In this document: piece by piece, positions 1 to 9,015 of the stretch | Numbering within the stretch: position 1 is the first letter of the stretch | Layout of the letters: every line of letters begins with the position of its first letter | From: Pseudoalteromonas shioyasakiensis | Lineage (GTDB): Bacteria > Pseudomonadota > Gammaproteobacteria > Enterobacterales > Alteromonadaceae | Length of the DNA stretch: 64,000 bases | NCBI RefSeq assembly: GCF_024518675.1 | Contig: NZ_JANIGL010000008.1 | Coordinates: 62,001 to 126,000, forward strand | Direction: 5' to 3' | Translations under genes and position numbers: made by a program | Notes under the pieces: generated by a model | Database searches by the model: none | What the model saw: only the letters and a program-made list of their open reading frames with translations | Told to the model about the DNA's origin: nothing

Positions 1-442
1 CCCGTGCACTTGTACTGCCCATGGCTTGGATTGCTAAAAATCGCTCTATGGTTTTTTCCCGGTGTGTAACTAATTGCTCTTTAAAGGCATTAAGCACGTC
101 GGATTTTATGCCAGGCCACTCAAGTTGCTCGGCAAAAAATGGCGTTGATGCGACCAAAATAACTTTAGCGACTTTTTCGGGCCAATGCTTAGCAATATAC
201 AGAGCAAACAAACCGCCCAAGGACCAGCCCATTAGTGTTGATTTAGGTTGTAATTGCTCACTTAGTTGCTTTGCCGCATCGTGGAGATTGTAAGGCTGCG
301 GGCATTGCTGGCTGTTTCCGTAACCTGGTAAATCTAAGCACTTTACAGTGCCTGTGTGGAGAAATTCTAACTCAGGTAAAATTACCTGCCACACCCCTTG
401 GTTCATACCCCAGCCGTGTAGTAGTACTAACTCGTTTTGCAT
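1..442 (-). CDS. bioH: Pimeloyl-ACP methyl ester carboxylesterase BioH (3' part cut by window edge)
   Basis: Alpha/beta hydrolase that in biotin synthesis removes the methyl group from pimeloyl-ACP methyl ester in the cytoplasm. The first ~147 residues are visible: an N-terminal LVLLHGWGMN oxyanion-hole segment and the nucleophile elbow GWSLGG with Ser at about residue 74, both typical of BioH. The catalytic Asp and His would lie beyond the window edge, so completeness cannot be judged. The ATG at 442 gives the usual very short N-terminus. It is divergent from the comF-family gene, the bioH/comF arrangement common in gammaproteobacteria, which supports the call. Confidence 0.88.
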   Translation of the reverse strand, partial: MQNELVLLHGWGMNQGVWQVILPELEFLHTGTVKCLDLPGYGNSQQCPQPYNLHDAAKQLSEQLQPKSTLMGWSLGGLFALYIAKHWPEKVAKVILVASTPFFAEQLEWPGIKSDVLNAFKEQLVTHREKTIERFLAIQAMGSTSAR

Positions 443-500
443 TTTTGCCAACCCTCATCCAAACTTAGCGCTCATAATAGCGTTTAAAGGAATGAATGCA

Positions 501-1202
501 ATGTCTAGCTTAAGTGAGCGTACCAGCGCCCTGTTTGATTGGTTTTTTCCATCATTCTGCACCCAGTGCCAAACCCCTATCAAAGCGAGCCAAGGTATTT
601 GTGACTGTTGCCTCAACGATTTACCTCTATTGGATTTAAGTACGCAAGCAAACTTGTTACACCGGCCTGACATTATTGAGTTTTTCCCTGATTGCCAATT
701 TGATCATTTAATTGCATGTGCCTGGTATAGACCCCCTTTTGATAATTGGCTCAGCCAACTAAAATTTAGCAATCAAATTTATTATAAAAAAGCATTGCAA
801 CAAGTAATTAAGCAACAGCTAGCAGCCAGTAAGCTATGCTGTGAGCACTGGCCTGAGCTATTTATTATTTTACCTTTACACAACAAGCGGTTTCTACAGC
901 GCGGGTATAATCAAGTAGCACAAACATGGGCGGCGTGTTTACCGGCAGATACAATCAACCTTAATTATCTACAAAGACCTAAAAAAACCAAAGCACAATC
1001 GAGCTTAACTAAAGCAAAAAGGATAAAAAATTTACAAGGTGCGTTCGTATGTAAGGATGATTTAACCGGAAAAACGGTGGCTATTGTAGATGATGTAATG
1101 ACCACTGGTGCAACACTCAATGCAGCAACAGTGGTTTTGAAAGAAGCTGGCGCTGAGCAAGTGTGGGCTTTTGTTACTTGCCTAACGCCACTAGGACGAT
1201 AA
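501..1202 (+). CDS. comF: ComF/GntX-family phosphoribosyltransferase-like protein
   Basis: A 233-residue protein with an N-terminal zinc-finger-like region (CTQC at 20-23, CDCC at 34-37) and a C-terminal phosphoribosyltransferase domain whose PRPP-binding loop VAIVDDVMTTGAT starts near residue 193. Family members are linked to DNA uptake (ComF) or are called GntX in enterobacteria; the biochemical reaction is not settled. The ATG at 501 is chosen because AAAGGA lies nine bases upstream; an in-frame ATG at 492 has almost no spacing. It is divergent from bioH and convergent with the M14 peptidase gene, separated by only two bases. Confidence 0.88.
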   Translation: MSSLSERTSALFDWFFPSFCTQCQTPIKASQGICDCCLNDLPLLDLSTQANLLHRPDIIEFFPDCQFDHLIACAWYRPPFDNWLSQLKFSNQIYYKKALQQVIKQQLAASKLCCEHWPELFIILPLHNKRFLQRGYNQVAQTWAACLPADTINLNYLQRPKKTKAQSSLTKAKRIKNLQGAFVCKDDLTGKTVAIVDDVMTTGATLNAATVVLKEAGAEQVWAFVTCLTPLGR

Positions 1203-1204
1203 TC

Positions 1205-3754
1205 TTATTCGCTGTTTGCTCTAAATGTATGACCAAAAAACAACGCATTGCTTAGTAAGCGACTAGTGCCGTACCAGTAACCTCTAAACACAGGGTTATC
1301 TGTCATGCCAATAACATTACCACGACTATAAGAATGAGCCACAAGGCCAGCTGCACCAGCAACTTGCTCTACGTTCACATCATCAGTAAATCCTGCTAAT
1401 AACGGCTTTTGTGTGTATTGCAATACATTGACAAATGGAGCTGATGAAGTCTCTAATAACCAGGTACTATTTTTAAACACAGGTAACGTTTTACGCTCAA
1501 GGGAATAGGTAAGTGGGTGTGTTAAATCAACATGCGTGTTGAATATTGCACCTGCAATGCGCTGTCTACCCGCTAAGTGATCTTTATCGCCATAGTTTAA
1601 GCCGCCTGTGTTAAATGCACTAGCAACATCTTGGCGCGATAAATAACCTGTTTTTAATAGTTGTTGGTCAACTAAAAACTTAGCGCCACCTTTGTGTCCC
1701 CAAATAACCCCGCCTTTGCGGACCCATGTTTTAATAGCAACTTTATCTGCATCACTCAAGCTGTTGTAATTACCATGCGCCAGTACGATATGACTATAGT
1801 CACTAAGCTCTAATCGCCCTAAGCGCTGCATTTCAACAATAGTAGGCGCAACACCTACAAAGCGGTCAAGGTAATACCACACTTCACCGACTTCATATTG
1901 ACTAGTACCTTGTCCACCCACTAGTAACACTTTAGGTGCTTTAACAACCGCGAGTGAGCGTGAGCCTAAATCGGCGCCTTTTGCTGTTAAACCAGAAGTA
2001 ATTGGAGTTACTTCAATGCCAAATTCGCTTTGTGCTGCGCTTAATAATTCAACCCAATTCTCTTGCTCTTGGATACCCGCAGGAACAATAATACTACCTG
2101 CGGCAAAGTCGACACTCTTTGCTACTGATTTGGCCGAGAGCGGACTCAGCGCAACTCGAGCTTTAACGCCTTGGCTAAGCAGTTTATTCAGCATTTTTGG
2201 CGCTAAATAATTATCCCACTTAAAACCAAAGGCATACTGATTTGATAACGCTGTAAAGTTCGGCTTTGCAATTTTTTGCCATGCATTATCACTCACATCG
2301 AGTCCCCAGCCACTTTTAACTGAAGCAAACTCAATGTTAAATGCGTGAGCCAATGTCCAGCCTGATACATCGTAGAAAGTGTTATCAACAAAGCGTTTTT
2401 GCTCACTAAACACCGCTTTTACCAAACGAAATTGTGGTTGCGCCAATGGCACAAAGTAGCTGCCCTCAGAAAAACGCTTGCCATCAGCTTTTAGTTCTTT
2501 ATTTAATGGATAAGCCTCTATTTGATGCTGTTTTAATAAATCTAAAAATAACCCTAAGCGAGCTGGGTCGTTACCTGCTTGCACCACATAACCTTTAAAG
2601 TCTTCTTCGTTTGCAAGCTCCACTGCTTGATTATAAAATTTTGCCTGATAATCAAGTAAGGCTTGGCGATTGTCTATCGCAGCTTGAAACGTAGACATGC
2701 TGGTTAAGAGCTGGTTTTTAATTGTGAAAGGGAAAGTTAAAGTGCCGTTTTGAGTTTCTTGTACATGACCACGCGAGCTCGCTTGCTCAAATAAAATACC
2801 CACACCGCCATTCACATCTGGATAGGTTGAACCTTTACCATAATAAAAGTCATCGAAGCTTTCTTCAGTGAAATACAATGCATTGTTTTCATCTAACGTT
2901 TTTGCATGATAATTAGCAATTGCTTTAGTTAGACTGACGTTTTCATCTGGAGTAATTGGGTGCTTACGGGTTGGAATACCTGGCTGGAAAAAATAAGTAC
3001 TGTTTGGCCCCATCTCATGAAAGTCAGTTAAAACATTTGGTTTCCAATGATGGAATTTAGCAATACGTGCACGCGATTCAGGGTGTTGTAACAACAACCA
3101 GTCACGGTTTAAATCAAACCAATAATGGTTTGTGCGGCTACTTGGCCAACTTTCAACATGCTCACGGGTTTGTGGGTCAGATGATAAATTCATACCTCGG
3201 TTACTGTTAGCCCAATTAGCAAAACGCGCTAAGCCATCAGGGTTCAATGACGGATCAAGTAAGATGACTGTATTGTTTAATAACGTTTCTACTTCTTTGC
3301 CTTGCGCTGCAGCTAAATAATAAGCTACCAATAACGCTGTATTACTGCCTGATGATTCATTACCATGAACGCTGTAACCCATCCATACTACTGCTGGTTG
3401 GTCTGCTTTTTTAGCGTTTTTATCTGCCAGGCGCGCTAAGTGAGCTTGGCGTGTTTGCTCAATATTCGCTAACTTATCAGCTGCGGTAATTGTTAGCATT
3501 ACTAAAGGACGCTGCTCATGAGTGCGGCCAATCACTTCAAAACTCATACGGTCACTTTTATCAGCCAGTATTTCCATGTATCGAACTAGCTGGTCGTGAC
3601 GCACGTGCCACTCGCCCACTTCATAGCCTAAGACTTCTTTTGGAGTAGGGATTGCTGGGTCAAATTTTACGTCGTCTTCAAAATAATACGACAGCGGCTG
3701 AGCCAAACTCGAAAAGCTCAAAAATAGTGTAAAGATTGTTATTATCAAACGCAT
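1205..3754 (-). CDS. Exported M14-family zinc carboxypeptidase
   Basis: About 849 residues. An N-terminal hydrophobic signal peptide (MRLIITIFTLFLSFSSLAQP) sends it to the periplasm or outside. The zinc-carboxypeptidase signature is seen as HGNESSGSN (zinc His and Glu) and a downstream DFHEMG likely carrying the third zinc ligand. The long C-terminal half contains a glutamine-amidotransferase-like stretch (VLLVGGQG, later LAHGNY), as in large bacterial M14 proteins. It probably removes residues from extracellular peptides for nutrition. The ATG at 3754 is preferred; an upstream in-frame GTG at 3763 is an alternative. Family is confident, substrate unknown. Confidence 0.88.
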   Translation of the reverse strand: MRLIITIFTLFLSFSSLAQPLSYYFEDDVKFDPAIPTPKEVLGYEVGEWHVRHDQLVRYMEILADKSDRMSFEVIGRTHEQRPLVMLTITAADKLANIEQTRQAHLARLADKNAKKADQPAVVWMGYSVHGNESSGSNTALLVAYYLAAAQGKEVETLLNNTVILLDPSLNPDGLARFANWANSNRGMNLSSDPQTREHVESWPSSRTNHYWFDLNRDWLLLQHPESRARIAKFHHWKPNVLTDFHEMGPNSTYFFQPGIPTRKHPITPDENVSLTKAIANYHAKTLDENNALYFTEESFDDFYYGKGSTYPDVNGGVGILFEQASSRGHVQETQNGTLTFPFTIKNQLLTSMSTFQAAIDNRQALLDYQAKFYNQAVELANEEDFKGYVVQAGNDPARLGLFLDLLKQHQIEAYPLNKELKADGKRFSEGSYFVPLAQPQFRLVKAVFSEQKRFVDNTFYDVSGWTLAHAFNIEFASVKSGWGLDVSDNAWQKIAKPNFTALSNQYAFGFKWDNYLAPKMLNKLLSQGVKARVALSPLSAKSVAKSVDFAAGSIIVPAGIQEQENWVELLSAAQSEFGIEVTPITSGLTAKGADLGSRSLAVVKAPKVLLVGGQGTSQYEVGEVWYYLDRFVGVAPTIVEMQRLGRLELSDYSHIVLAHGNYNSLSDADKVAIKTWVRKGGVIWGHKGGAKFLVDQQLLKTGYLSRQDVASAFNTGGLNYGDKDHLAGRQRIAGAIFNTHVDLTHPLTYSLERKTLPVFKNSTWLLETSSAPFVNVLQYTQKPLLAGFTDDVNVEQVAGAAGLVAHSYSRGNVIGMTDNPVFRGYWYGTSRLLSNALFFGHTFRANSE

Positions 3755-3881
3755 ATAAAACACTCATAAAATGATCAATGTTTGCACGCTAACATTGCTT
3801 AAATTAGATGCCAACTTTTTACGCTCAACACTGGCGACAACGCGATGAGCGGAGTATGATACTCAGTATCCGAGTAATGAA

Positions 3882-4146
3882 GAGCGTATTGACCTTTCAG
3901 GATTGGATTTGTTCAACCTAGGAATTCCTTAATCGCGGCGCGAGGGCTGTAGCATAGTTTTTCTATGTAAAGTCCGAGCAACAAAGAGTAAGGTATTCCT
4001 AGGCAGAACCCTTAGGGCAGTGCGTGTTTGGCTTTTATACTGCGTTATCACACGATTTAAGTAGAGCAACTACACTTCACGTGTTCCGCCTTGCCTAAAA
4101 ACCAAACACACTACTGCAAAAGCAATCTCGAAAGGTCAGTACGCTC
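3882..4146. repeat. Composite nested-palindrome repeat element
   Basis: The ~410 bases between the M14 gene and nfuA hold no gene but a clear nested structure. Outer arms of 17 bases (3882-3898 and 4130-4146) are inverted with one mismatch. Inside lies one stem of 15-base arms (3917-3931, 3989-4003, one mismatch), then a second with arms near 4017-4036 and 4097-4117 around a GTGTTTGG core. Within the second loop are two short inner stems, ACACG/CGTGT (4050-4054, 4080-4084) and GTAG/CTAC (4061-4064, 4070-4073). It codes for no credible protein. It resembles a small non-autonomous or dispersed intergenic repeat; copies elsewhere cannot be checked here. Confidence 0.7.
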
Positions 4147-4166
4147 TAAACAAGTATAGTTGTTTT

Positions 4167-4742
4167 ATGATTTCTATTTCCGAAACCGCACAATCACATT
4201 TTGCAAAATTATTAGCTGACCAAGCTGAACAAACCAATATTCGCGTATTTGTTGTTAACCCTGGTACATCACAAGCTGAGTGTGGTGTTTCTTACTGCCC
4301 TGAAGATGCTGTTGAAGCAAGCGATATTCGCCTTCCGTTTAATGGCTTTGATGCTGTGGTTGACGCTGAAAGTGCACCATTTTTAGAAGAAGCAGAAATT
4401 GATTTTGTTACTGACAAAATGGGCACCCAGTTAACGCTTAAAGCGCCTAATGCTAAAGCCCGTAAGATTGGTGATGATGCTACCCTTAACGAGCGTATTC
4501 AGCACATGCTAGAAACCGAAGTAAACCCGCAGCTGGCTAACCATGGTGGCCAAGTAAGCCTAGTTGAAGTAACAGCTGAAGGCATTGCTGTACTGCAATT
4601 CGGTGGCGGTTGTAATGGCTGTTCTATGATCGATGTCACATTAAAAGAAGGCATTGAAAAAGAGATGATTGCTAAGTTTGATGAAATTTCAGGGGTTGCT
4701 GATATTACCGATCACCAAGCTGGCGATCACTCTTACTACTAA
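4167..4742 (+). CDS. nfuA: Fe-S cluster biogenesis protein NfuA
   Basis: A 191-residue carrier that holds a [4Fe-4S] cluster and delivers it to apoproteins such as aconitase and lipoyl synthase. The N-terminal part is a degenerate A-type carrier domain; the C-terminal Nfu domain carries the cluster-binding CNGC pair at residues 149 and 152, the same length and spacing as the E. coli protein. No good ribosome-binding site is visible before the ATG. It lies directly downstream of the palindromic repeat, whose outer arm ends 20 bases before the start codon, so the repeat sits in its 5' region. Confidence 0.95.
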   Translation: MISISETAQSHFAKLLADQAEQTNIRVFVVNPGTSQAECGVSYCPEDAVEASDIRLPFNGFDAVVDAESAPFLEEAEIDFVTDKMGTQLTLKAPNAKARKIGDDATLNERIQHMLETEVNPQLANHGGQVSLVEVTAEGIAVLQFGGGCNGCSMIDVTLKEGIEKEMIAKFDEISGVADITDHQAGDHSYY

Positions 4743-4747
4743 GCAAC

Positions 4748-5017
4748 ATGATAAAGCCGCTGATATACCGTTTAGGCTCAAACCCTAAGCTCAGCTTAAA
4801 GCGCTTTTTACGCGGCCTAGCACTGTTTGTGCTGGCCGTTATATTTATAGCGCTGGGCTACTTTAGCCACTACACTCTTCAAGTCATTGGTTTGGTTATT
4901 CTTCTTGTCGCCCTGTTTTTTGCAGCTTGGGGGTACGTTGGAATATTTGCCAATCGTTTTTCACAAGTTTTAAATAAAACCACACCTGAACAAGATGATC
5001 CCGATCTGTGGAAATAG
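4748..5017 (+). CDS. Small inner-membrane protein, unknown function
   Basis: An 89-residue protein starting five bases after the nfuA stop, hence probably cotranscribed. It has a basic N-terminal region followed by two closely spaced hydrophobic segments (about residues 25-45 and 48-70) and a short acidic tail ending DDPDLWK. No catalytic motif is visible and I do not recognise the family. Position after nfuA need not mean a role in Fe-S assembly. Confidence 0.7.
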   Translation: MIKPLIYRLGSNPKLSLKRFLRGLALFVLAVIFIALGYFSHYTLQVIGLVILLVALFFAAWGYVGIFANRFSQVLNKTTPEQDDPDLWK

Positions 5018-5057
5018 CCTTGCTTTTCAACCTCTTCTAGTATTAGTTCTAAGATTG

Positions 5058-5318
5058 TCAACACAGCTTCTTGAGTAGCAGTGTAACCAGTGCATATTCA
5101 TTTGTAATCATGCAGTTGCGATTGTTTCGTTCTACCCAAGCTAATGCCGCTTGCGCAAACTCACAGTTGTCTGCCATTGACTGTTGCACTGCTTGAACGA
5201 GCTTCACGACTTGTAGAAATGACGATTTATATTCTGTTAGCCTAAGGCTTAAAAGGTAATTTTGAACTGGGCACATAATGTTATTAATCAGTGAGAAAAA
5301 TACATCATAAAATCTCAA
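5058..5318 (-). CDS. Small hypothetical protein
   Basis: An 86-codon frame from TTG at 5318, or 72 codons from the ATG at 5276. It would encode a mixed, mostly helical protein with several cysteines (for example DNCEFAQAALAWVER and RNCMITNEYA). No motif, signal peptide or good ribosome-binding site is seen. The composition is protein-like rather than antisense-like, and nothing overlaps most of it, but this is a weak call. Confidence 0.38.
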   Translation of the reverse strand: MRFYDVFFSLINNIMCPVQNYLLSLRLTEYKSSFLQVVKLVQAVQQSMADNCEFAQAALAWVERNNRNCMITNEYALVTLLLKKLC

Positions 5319-5384
5319 GTTAGGTTTAGGTAAAGGGGTTTTTAAGCTATGCCCAATTTATTTAAAAACAATCACTTTTATAAT

Positions 5385-5852
5385 TTAGTTCTGCAAACTC
5401 GCTAATCCAAGCTCTTCAGATGCGAACCGTTTTCCCGTTAATTTTATTAACCAAGTACTACCTGAAAAATTGCGGCTAAAGTACACCGTCTGCCCACTTG
5501 GTATATGTGGCATAAACGACGTTATCGATTGCCACTTCCCATCTGTTTTGTCCTTTAACTTCATCGCCGCATTGAAAAAGGTACCATCTTTATTTGTCTT
5601 TACTTCAAGTGCGGTTAAACGGTTTTCATCCCCAATCTCAATTAATGCGCTTTCACCCAATAAAGCTAATAAAGCGGGCTGATGAATAGGGGTTAATAGC
5701 TTTAAAGTTTCAGCTACTTTGCTATCAATTGTTATTTCGTTTTTTAACTTATAAATATCAGCTTTAACGGCAAAAACAGGTTCGGCATTAATTTGATAAC
5801 TTACCAATAATAAAGCCATGGAGCTAAGTAATAAATAGACGTGTTCTTTCAT
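5385..5852 (-). CDS. Exported protein of unknown function
   Basis: A 155-residue protein with a signal peptide (MKEHVYLLLSSMALLLVSYQ, likely cut after NAEP) and a mature part of about 130 residues, mixed alpha/beta, without cysteines or known motif. AAAGGA lies about 11 bases before the ATG. It is divergent from the HTH-membrane gene starting at 6040; the 187-base gap holds repeated operator-like sites, so the regulator may control it. Family not recognised. Confidence 0.6.
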   Translation of the reverse strand: MKEHVYLLLSSMALLLVSYQINAEPVFAVKADIYKLKNEITIDSKVAETLKLLTPIHQPALLALLGESALIEIGDENRLTALEVKTNKDGTFFNAAMKLKDKTDGKWQSITSFMPHIPSGQTVYFSRNFSGSTWLIKLTGKRFASEELGLASLQN

Positions 5853-5927
5853 AATACAATATATCCTTTCGTTAGTTTGATAATGCTAGCATAATTTAAA
5901 ATAACCCATAAAAAACGCTAATCCATT

Positions 5928-6003
5928 AATATTCATAGTATTCTTTTATTCATAGATATGAATATTGGTGATCCCTCTATCTCTAGATTAGCTAATTGGT
6001 GAT
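5928..6003. promoter_or_regulatory. Operator-like repeats in a divergent promoter region
   Basis: A perfect 10-base inverted repeat, AATATTCATA at 5928-5937 and TATGAATATT at 5957-5966, is followed by a 9-base direct repeat ATTGGTGAT at 5964-5972 and 5995-6003, spaced 31 bases (about three helical turns). All lie between the secreted-protein gene and the HTH gene. Binding by the HTH protein is inference. Confidence 0.45.
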
Positions 6004-6039
6004 AATAAAGCGTCAACAATAAATAAAAGAATATTAGAT

Positions 6040-6576
6040 ATGCAATCTTTAGGGGTAGAGTTAAAACGTCTTCGAGCAAACAGAAAGTGGACCCAAGCGT
6101 TTGCTGCTCGTGAGATAGGTATTCAACAATCATATTTATCAAAGCTAGAAAATGGACAATTTATCCCCTCTCCTGAAGTAATTGAAAAACTGAAAGTATG
6201 TTATAGCGAGGCGTGTTTTGATCACTGTTTACCATCGACACCATCAACAAAAGTACCTCTAAAAATACTGCCTATTTTAAGTTTTACATTGTTTTTAATC
6301 AGCCTCACTGTTTGGCTATGTGCAACTTATGAAATTTTCTATCCGGAAACCTACTTTACTTATCAGGCAAAACAAGGTGACTTTTTAGCGTTTAATATTA
6401 GTCAGCAATATCAAGGTGAGCGATTTATTGAAGGAGACGCTACTTATCAAATTGTAGGCGAAAGAAAGGTAAGTAGGATCGAAAACCGCTTTCTAATTGT
6501 AGGTTCTGTAGTGTGTATTTTACTATCTATAATTGTAGGTGTATTTTCACAAAGGCATAAGCTTTGTAAATTATAA
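6040..6576 (+). CDS. XRE-family HTH regulator fused to a membrane domain
   Basis: A 178-residue protein. Residues 1-55 are a Cro/C1-type helix-turn-helix (GVELKRLRANRKWTQ, then GIQQSYLSKLENG). Two hydrophobic segments follow, near residues 84-103 and 151-170, with a polar loop of about 45 residues (YQAKQGDFLAFNISQQYQGE) probably outside the membrane. This places a DNA-binding domain on the inner membrane with a periplasmic sensing loop, similar in plan to one-component membrane regulators. It is divergent from a secreted protein. The HTH is confident; the signal and targets are unknown. Confidence 0.75.
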   Translation: MQSLGVELKRLRANRKWTQAFAAREIGIQQSYLSKLENGQFIPSPEVIEKLKVCYSEACFDHCLPSTPSTKVPLKILPILSFTLFLISLTVWLCATYEIFYPETYFTYQAKQGDFLAFNISQQYQGERFIEGDATYQIVGERKVSRIENRFLIVGSVVCILLSIIVGVFSQRHKLCKL

Positions 6577-6735
6577 ACCCGTTATTTAGTTGTTACTTAA
6601 TTCTAAGAATATTATTTCAGCACGTTTATGGCGTTCTTTTCTCCTTTGTTGTCCTAGACTCAACCCAAGCTACGGGGCTCAAATTCACTGCGATCAGCTG
6701 ATGGCTGAAAGCTTACCGCTTATAGCTGCGAAAAC

Positions 6736-6765
6736 AAAAAGCCCCGGCTAATGCCAGGGCTTTTT
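6736..6765 (-). terminator. Terminator of the S10 operon
   Basis: Hairpin with arms AAAAAGCCCCGGC and GCCAGGGCTTTTT (one mismatch) around a TAAT loop, with U-runs in both directions. It lies about 20 bases after the rpsQ stop, and could also stop transcripts from the HTH gene. Confidence 0.9.
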
Positions 6766-6787
6766 AGTAAAGTAAACTTAATTAAAA

Positions 6788-7045
6788 TTAAGCTTTCTTT
6801 GGACGCTCAACAACGTCTACTAAAGTCCAAGATTTGTTCTTAGAAATAGGAGCACACTCACGGATAGTAACTACGTCACCAGCCTGAGCTGTATTGCTTT
6901 CGTCATGTACGTGTAACTTAGTCGTACGTTTGATGAATTTCCCATAGATTGGGTGCTTCACGTAACGTGCGATTGCGATAGTGAAAGATTTTTCCATCTT
7001 GTCGCTGATTACACGGCCTTGAAGAGTACGGATTTTATCGCTCAT
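6788..7045 (-). CDS. rpsQ: 30S ribosomal protein S17
   Basis: Primary-binding 16S rRNA protein of the small subunit, OB-fold, 85 residues (usual length 84-89). Typical sequence begins [20 protein letters not shown] and continues with [20 protein letters not shown]. Its start overlaps the rpmC stop by one base (TAATG), indicating translational coupling. It is the last gene of the operon here: a terminator follows and the genes beyond are not ribosomal, whereas in many gammaproteobacteria rplN and the spc operon come next. Confidence 0.98.
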   Translation of the reverse strand: MSDKIRTLQGRVISDKMEKSFTIAIARYVKHPIYGKFIKRTTKLHVHDESNTAQAGDVVTIRECAPISKNKSWTLVDVVERPKKA

Positions 7046-7236
7046 TATTGACCTGCCTTCTGGTTAATAATTGTTTTTACACGCGCGATATCGCGACGTA
7101 CTGTTCTTAGCGTGTGAGTTTGAGCTAACTGACCAGTGCTTGCTTGCATGCGCAGGTTAAACTGCTCACGAAGAAGTCCTAGAAGTTCAGCATTAAGCTC
7201 TTCTACGCTTTTGTCTTTTAGTTCGCTAGCTTTCAT
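7045..7236 (-). CDS. rpmC: 50S ribosomal protein L29
   Basis: A 63-residue two-helix protein near the polypeptide exit tunnel, where it helps form the docking site for trigger factor and SRP. The family pattern is clear: [20 protein letters not shown] at the N-terminus and [14 protein letters not shown] near the end. It overlaps both neighbours by one base (TAATG junctions), typical of the tightly coupled distal part of the S10 operon. Confidence 0.98.
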   Translation of the reverse strand: MKASELKDKSVEELNAELLGLLREQFNLRMQASTGQLAQTHTLRTVRRDIARVKTIINQKAGQ

Positions 7237-7649
7237 TACATCACCGTCCGAGTTACGAAAGTTGTTTTGAATGGTAATTTACGTGCAGCAAGGTTGAACG
7301 CTTCACGAGCAAGCTCTTCAGAAACACCTTCCATTTCGTAAAGTACTTTACCAGGCTGAATTTCAGCAACCCAATATTCAACAGAACCTTTACCTTTACC
7401 CATACGAACTTCAAGCGGTTTGTTTGTAATTGGCTTGTCTGGGAATACACGAATCCAGATTTTACCTTGACGCTTGACGTGACGTGTCATAGCTCGACGA
7501 GCTGCTTCGATTTGACGAGCAGTCATGCGGCCACGACCAGTAGCTTTCAAACCGAAAGTACCGAAGCTTACTTTGTTACCGTTTTGCGCAAGACCACGGT
7601 TGCGGCCTTTGTGCGTTTTACGGAATTTTGTACGTTTTGGCTGTAACAT
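7236..7649 (-). CDS. rplP: 50S ribosomal protein L16
   Basis: A 137-residue protein that contacts the A-site tRNA elbow and is needed late in large-subunit assembly. Family features include [19 protein letters not shown] at the N-terminus and the [13 protein letters not shown] segment. The arginine subject to hydroxylation by RoxA in E. coli lies in this conserved region. It is coupled to rpmC by a one-base overlap and follows rpsC by 12 bases. Confidence 0.98.
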   Translation of the reverse strand: MLQPKRTKFRKTHKGRNRGLAQNGNKVSFGTFGLKATGRGRMTARQIEAARRAMTRHVKRQGKIWIRVFPDKPITNKPLEVRMGKGKGSVEYWVAEIQPGKVLYEMEGVSEELAREAFNLAARKLPFKTTFVTRTVM

Positions 7650-7661
7650 TACTCGCTACCT

Positions 7662-8363
7662 CTACTTAGCACTTTTTTTGGCTTTCTTTGGTGCGCGTTT
7701 AGCTGGCTTCTCTTGCTCTTGTACTAGTGGTAAACCACCAATAACTTCGCCTTTGAAGATCCAAACTTTAACACCAATGATACCATAAGTGGTTAAGGCT
7801 TCAGAAGTTGCGTAGTCGATATCAGCACGAAGAGTATGTAGAGGTACACGACCTTCACGATACCATTCTGAACGTGCGATTTCTGCGCCGCCAAGACGAC
7901 CGCTAACTTCAACTTTGATCCCTTTAGAACCGATGCGCATTGCATTTTGTACCGAACGCTTCATAGCGCGACGGAACATAACACGACGCTCTAGTTGAGA
8001 GGCAATGCCGTCTGCTACTAGTTGTGCATCTAATTCTGGTTTACGTACTTCAGAAATATTAATCTGAGCAGGTACACCTGCGATCTTAGTTACCGCTTGA
8101 CGTAGCTTTTCAACGTCTTCGCCTTTTTTACCGATAACAACACCCGGACGAGCCGTGTGGATTGTTACGCGGATCGATTTTGCTGGACGCTCAATAACGA
8201 TTTTAGACACAGAAGCCGCTTTTAATTCCTTTGTAAGGAAAGTACGTACTTTGTGATCGCCAAAAAGCTGATCAGAGAAATCTTTAGAACTCGCGTACCA
8301 GGTAGAAACCCAAGGTTTAGATATACCTAGGCGAATACCAGTAGGATGAACTTTTTGTCCCAT
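7662..8363 (-). CDS. rpsC: 30S ribosomal protein S3
   Basis: A 233-residue head protein of the 30S subunit, at the mRNA entry channel. An N-terminal KH-type RNA-binding domain shows the loop [15 protein letters not shown]; the C-terminal S3 domain carries [14 protein letters not shown]. The length matches E. coli (233) and the tail is lysine-rich ([12 protein letters not shown]). It sits between rplV (11-base gap) and rplP. Confidence 0.98.
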   Translation of the reverse strand: MGQKVHPTGIRLGISKPWVSTWYASSKDFSDQLFGDHKVRTFLTKELKAASVSKIVIERPAKSIRVTIHTARPGVVIGKKGEDVEKLRQAVTKIAGVPAQINISEVRKPELDAQLVADGIASQLERRVMFRRAMKRSVQNAMRIGSKGIKVEVSGRLGGAEIARSEWYREGRVPLHTLRADIDYATSEALTTYGIIGVKVWIFKGEVIGGLPLVQEQEKPAKRAPKKAKKSAK

Positions 8364-8374
8364 TACTTATACTC

Positions 8375-8707
8375 CTAGCTATCTGAAACCACAACAGTGA
8401 TGTGGCTTGTACGCTTAAGGATGCGGTCTGCGCGTCCTTTAGCACGTGGCATAATACGCTTCATTGTAGGACCATCGTCCACAAAAATCGTGCTTACGCG
8501 AAGCTCATCAATGTCAGCACCTTCGTTATGCTCTGCGTTAGCAATAGCAGACTCAAGTACTTTTTTAACTAATACAGCCGCTTTTTTCGGGCTGTACGCC
8601 AGGATTTCTAGAGCGCGATCGACAGGTAGTCCGCGGATCTGATCTGCAACTAGACGAGCTTTTTGCGCCGAACCAGAGGCGAATTTATGTTTAGCTAATG
8701 CTTGCAT
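8375..8707 (-). CDS. rplV: 50S ribosomal protein L22
   Basis: A 110-residue protein whose long beta-hairpin lines the exit tunnel near the macrolide site. The hairpin region is seen as [20 protein letters not shown], followed by [15 protein letters not shown]. Length equals the E. coli protein. No insertion or deletion is apparent in the hairpin at the positions known for macrolide resistance. Confidence 0.98.
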   Translation of the reverse strand: MQALAKHKFASGSAQKARLVADQIRGLPVDRALEILAYSPKKAAVLVKKVLESAIANAEHNEGADIDELRVSTIFVDDGPTMKRIMPRAKGRADRILKRTSHITVVVSDS

Positions 8708-8721
8708 TTATCATTCCCCTC

Positions 8722-9009
<288 letters not shown>

Positions 9010-9015
9010 TCAATA

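Noticed and set aside
3755..4166. Possible tRNA or small structured RNA gene in the repeat region
   Set aside because: No acceptor stem, T-loop or CCA pattern; the palindromes explain the structure.
6600..6735. Possible RNA gene in the gap before the S10 terminator
   Set aside because: No clear stem pattern other than weak CAGCTG-type pairs; nothing supportable.
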